Part shown: positions 61,866 to 64,000 of the stretch, piece after piece | How the letters are laid out: each line of letters starts with the position of its first letter | Numbering within the stretch: position 1 is the stretch's first letter | Source of the DNA: Bryoerythrophyllum caledonicum | Lineage: Eukaryota > Streptophyta > Bryopsida > Pottiales > Pottiaceae | Direction of reading: 5' to 3' | Assembly: GCA_963971425.1 (NCBI GenBank) | Contig: OZ020515.1 | Span: 5,386,678 to 5,450,677 of the forward strand | Length of the DNA: 64,000 nucleotides | Notes under the pieces: model-generated | What the model saw: only the letters and a program-made list of their open reading frames with translations | What the model was told of the DNA's origin: nothing | Database searches by the model: none | Made by a program: the position numbers and the translations under genes

Positions 61866-62420
61866 TTCAATAGAGTGTCTTAGCAAAAGTTTTTGGAGTT
61901 GCCCGACGGGCCCGCTCTCCCCATTTGAACTTCAAAACCGTATAACTTTTTCATTAAATGTCGGATTGGGGAAAAACTTGGACTCACACAAAGCTTTTAG
62001 TAATGTCCATCCACAATATTTTATTTGAAAGAGAATGCTAAAGATTGACACAGGGGGAACCCGCCCGGTCCTTGAAGGTCACTCTTGGTAATTTAGGGGT
62101 CAAGGGTAGCCCCTCAAGAAATTAGCCAAGTTGTGTGCGAGGCACGGCATTGGAAGAAGGCCTTTCGTTTTCAATTGTAGAGTGTGTTCTTTGTATTGGG
62201 TGGGCTCCATCAAGTCAACGGTTCAAAGCGTCAGCATCGTCTGAAGTGTATGCGAATCATCGGGTGCTGCTATTGGGGAGACTAAGGAGCATGTGGGTTG
62301 TGGCATTATAATGGCAGAAATATAGCCGGGTGTGATATTGGAGGGTGAGACATAGAAAAATAGAGAAGAAAATAGTATTTAGATGGATATAGAAAATGGC
62401 ATGTAGACGAGAAGGTATCC
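61866..62420. other. No gene seen
   Basis: Mixed-composition non-coding sequence without recognisable structure. Confidence 0.5.
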
Positions 62421-62467
62421 ATATATATATTTATATATGTATATATATATATTTATATATGTATATA
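62421..62467. repeat. AT microsatellite
   Basis: Interrupted (AT)n with two TTATATATGTATATA units. Confidence 0.95.
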
Positions 62468-63404
62468 AGACAAAATCTAGCGATGTTTAGTTCCTGATTG
62501 TGGATTTATTTTAGTTTTAGGAAGAGTAGATCAAAGTTGTAATTTGTTTTGTATGCAATGATATAATGTAAAAAGTGACATGAAAGTGGTTGCATAAGTT
62601 GCAAGATGTATGGAGAACAATTGAAAAAAGTGTTGTTGTGTCTTACCTTAAATTAAACAATGGCTTTTATGTATGTGGTTAACAATGTCCTATATTTCCG
62701 CACTCCAAAAAAAAACCATTGTTACATTGATTTGGATGAGTGAACCATATGCAGCGAAGGAGTGAAGTAAAATTGACCAAGTGCATATTTAGCGAATTCC
62801 ATGTTTGTTGTTTGTAGTGACCAAATGTAATTAAATGTATCTATTATGTAGATGATGTAGTAACTAGACGCAATTAAATGTACCCATTGTGTAAATGATG
62901 TAGTGACAAATTGCAATGAAATTTAACACTTGTGGATTCTCCTAGGCCTAATCACCTCCGTTGTCCTTAAAAGGTTAAACCAAAGGTTTGTATGTAAAAA
63001 GAAATACAAAAGATGAAGTTTGGACATGAAAAGTGTCTTCTTGTTCTATCACTAAACCTTTACCCATTAGACACATATTGACACATTTGTATCTAAAAAG
63101 CATTCAAATGAAATTATGGTTGGTTGCTATTTAACCACCACATGACACCAAATGGTATTATGTACAACAACCCTTCATTTTTAGAGAAAAAATTATAGAT
63201 TCAGGTTAAATGGCTTATCTTTTTACATTACAAAACTCGAACTTATACTTCTTAATTACATTCATCTTTGACGGGTATTCACCTAGTCTTATTTGATTAC
63301 AAAACTTGAGACTTATACTTCTAAGCTACATTCGAGATGAAGGGCAGCTGTAGATAATCCGATGTCATGTTGCATGGTGATGTGTGAAAGCAACCAACCA
63401 TATA
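62468..63404. other. AT-rich stretch, no gene seen
   Basis: Two related ~60-bp sequences around 62,815-62,905 (AATTAAATGTA-C-ATTATGTA-ATGATGTAGT) form a short tandem duplication; otherwise nothing. Confidence 0.45.
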
Positions 63405-63747
63405 AGGTAAGCCCCCATAACCAACAAAAACCCATAGCCAACGCCTATAAAATTGGAGTATATCCAACCCTCTTCCATCCCATTACCACCAACTTAGCTC
63501 CAAATGGAGGTTTGCTATTAGTTAAGACCCTTACTTTTGGTCGTTGGTTATGGGGGTACCTACTGCTGGCCACCCACTAAACATGATTGCACACTTTGAA
63601 AATTCATAACTAATTCTGTTTTGATAAAAAAAAATATGAAATCACTTGGGTTGGAATTGTAATTGTAATTGAAAAATAATAGTATAATTATCTCCTCTCT
63701 CCATATATGCACATTCCTTAACTTGTCGGTTTTAGGGGGGCTTACCT
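63405..63747. mobile_element. Stowaway-like MITE (343 bp)
   Basis: Ends AGGTAAGCCCCC and GGGGGCTTACCT are exact 12-bp inverse complements, and both flanks have TA (63403-63404 and 63748-63749), the TA duplication of Tc1/mariner-type MITEs. An internal partial inverse copy of the left end (GTTGGTTATGGGGGTACC, 63543-63560) suggests a nested or rearranged end. No coding capacity. Confidence 0.6.
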
Positions 63748-64000
63748 TAATTGTGAAAAGTCCAAGATTGAGGAATGCAGGATTCTTTGCAGCGTTTCAG
63801 CAGGTTTTTAGGTGACATGCATTATTTGATGTCACATTATGAAGAGGTGGGTGGTCTACATCTGTGACCTTAATTTTCCATAGACGTACACCAACTGATA
63901 TTGACTCTTGTCACCATTCTCTCTATTTTTGGTAGGTGAATGTCACCTTTGGGCACCCAACATGATACCATGTGCAACCGGAATATTTCACATGTCAACA
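63748..64000. other. Right end of window, no gene seen
   Basis: No supported feature. Confidence 0.5.

Overview
The window reads as nuclear DNA of a land plant. It holds a long satellite array with a near-nucleosome monomer, a decayed Mutator-like transposase with SWIM zinc finger and short GT-AG introns beside a Ulp1-type protease, a solo LTR, a Stowaway-like MITE and several minisatellites. The lineage below 'plant' cannot be fixed from sequence alone. No rRNA, tRNA, CRISPR or bacterial-style operon was seen.

Region 1 (1-~34.9 kb) is an uninterrupted head-to-tail array of a ~164-bp monomer, about 213 copies, entering the window already in progress. Monomer variants recur at exact multiples of 164 bp, giving nested higher-order repeats: 25-, 28- and 30-monomer blocks in the right half, and 47-, 83-, 29-, 18- and 6-monomer offsets in the left half. 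The many short minus-strand ORFs here are by-products of the repeat.

Region 2 (~34.9-43.6 kb) holds a compact gene pair that I do not recognise as a named family. A RING-H2 protein gene (minus) and a protein-kinase-like gene (plus) diverge from a ~385-bp promoter region with a TATA box on each strand. The RING gene is split by a 1,616-bp insertion (38933-40548) that starts TG, ends CA and is flanked by a 5-bp duplication GCGCT, so it looks like a solo LTR. Removing it gives one frame of 768 codons plus stop. A second, decayed copy of the RING gene's 5' half (about 34.96-35.67 kb) lies against the edge of the satellite. The kinase-like gene has one frameshift inside its kinase domain. A GC-rich GACGTC motif from the promoter is expanded into a 33-bp minisatellite next to the decayed copy and recurs near 43.5 kb.

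Region 3 (~43.8-47.6 kb, plus) is a multi-exon, transposon-type gene. Its exons join in phase from a coiled-coil region to an FCP1/NIF-type phosphatase domain, with two more coding exons downstream. Short perfect or near-perfect palindromes (half-site TTTAGCTCGA) recur in its introns.

Region 4 (~47.9-54.1 kb) pairs a plus-strand Ulp1/C48 protease with an intact-looking catalytic set and a convergent minus-strand MULE transposase pseudogene carrying at least four in-frame stops and a frameshift. A short GCACTACA motif is scattered through the non-coding parts of this region and on to ~57.7 kb.

Region 5 (~54.1-64 kb) has no gene I can support. It holds a 1.4-kb purine-rich minisatellite, a pogo/Lemi-like terminal fragment, a diverged pair of ~540-bp dispersed repeats, a palindrome-cored 61-bp minisatellite, an AT microsatellite and a 343-bp Stowaway-like MITE.
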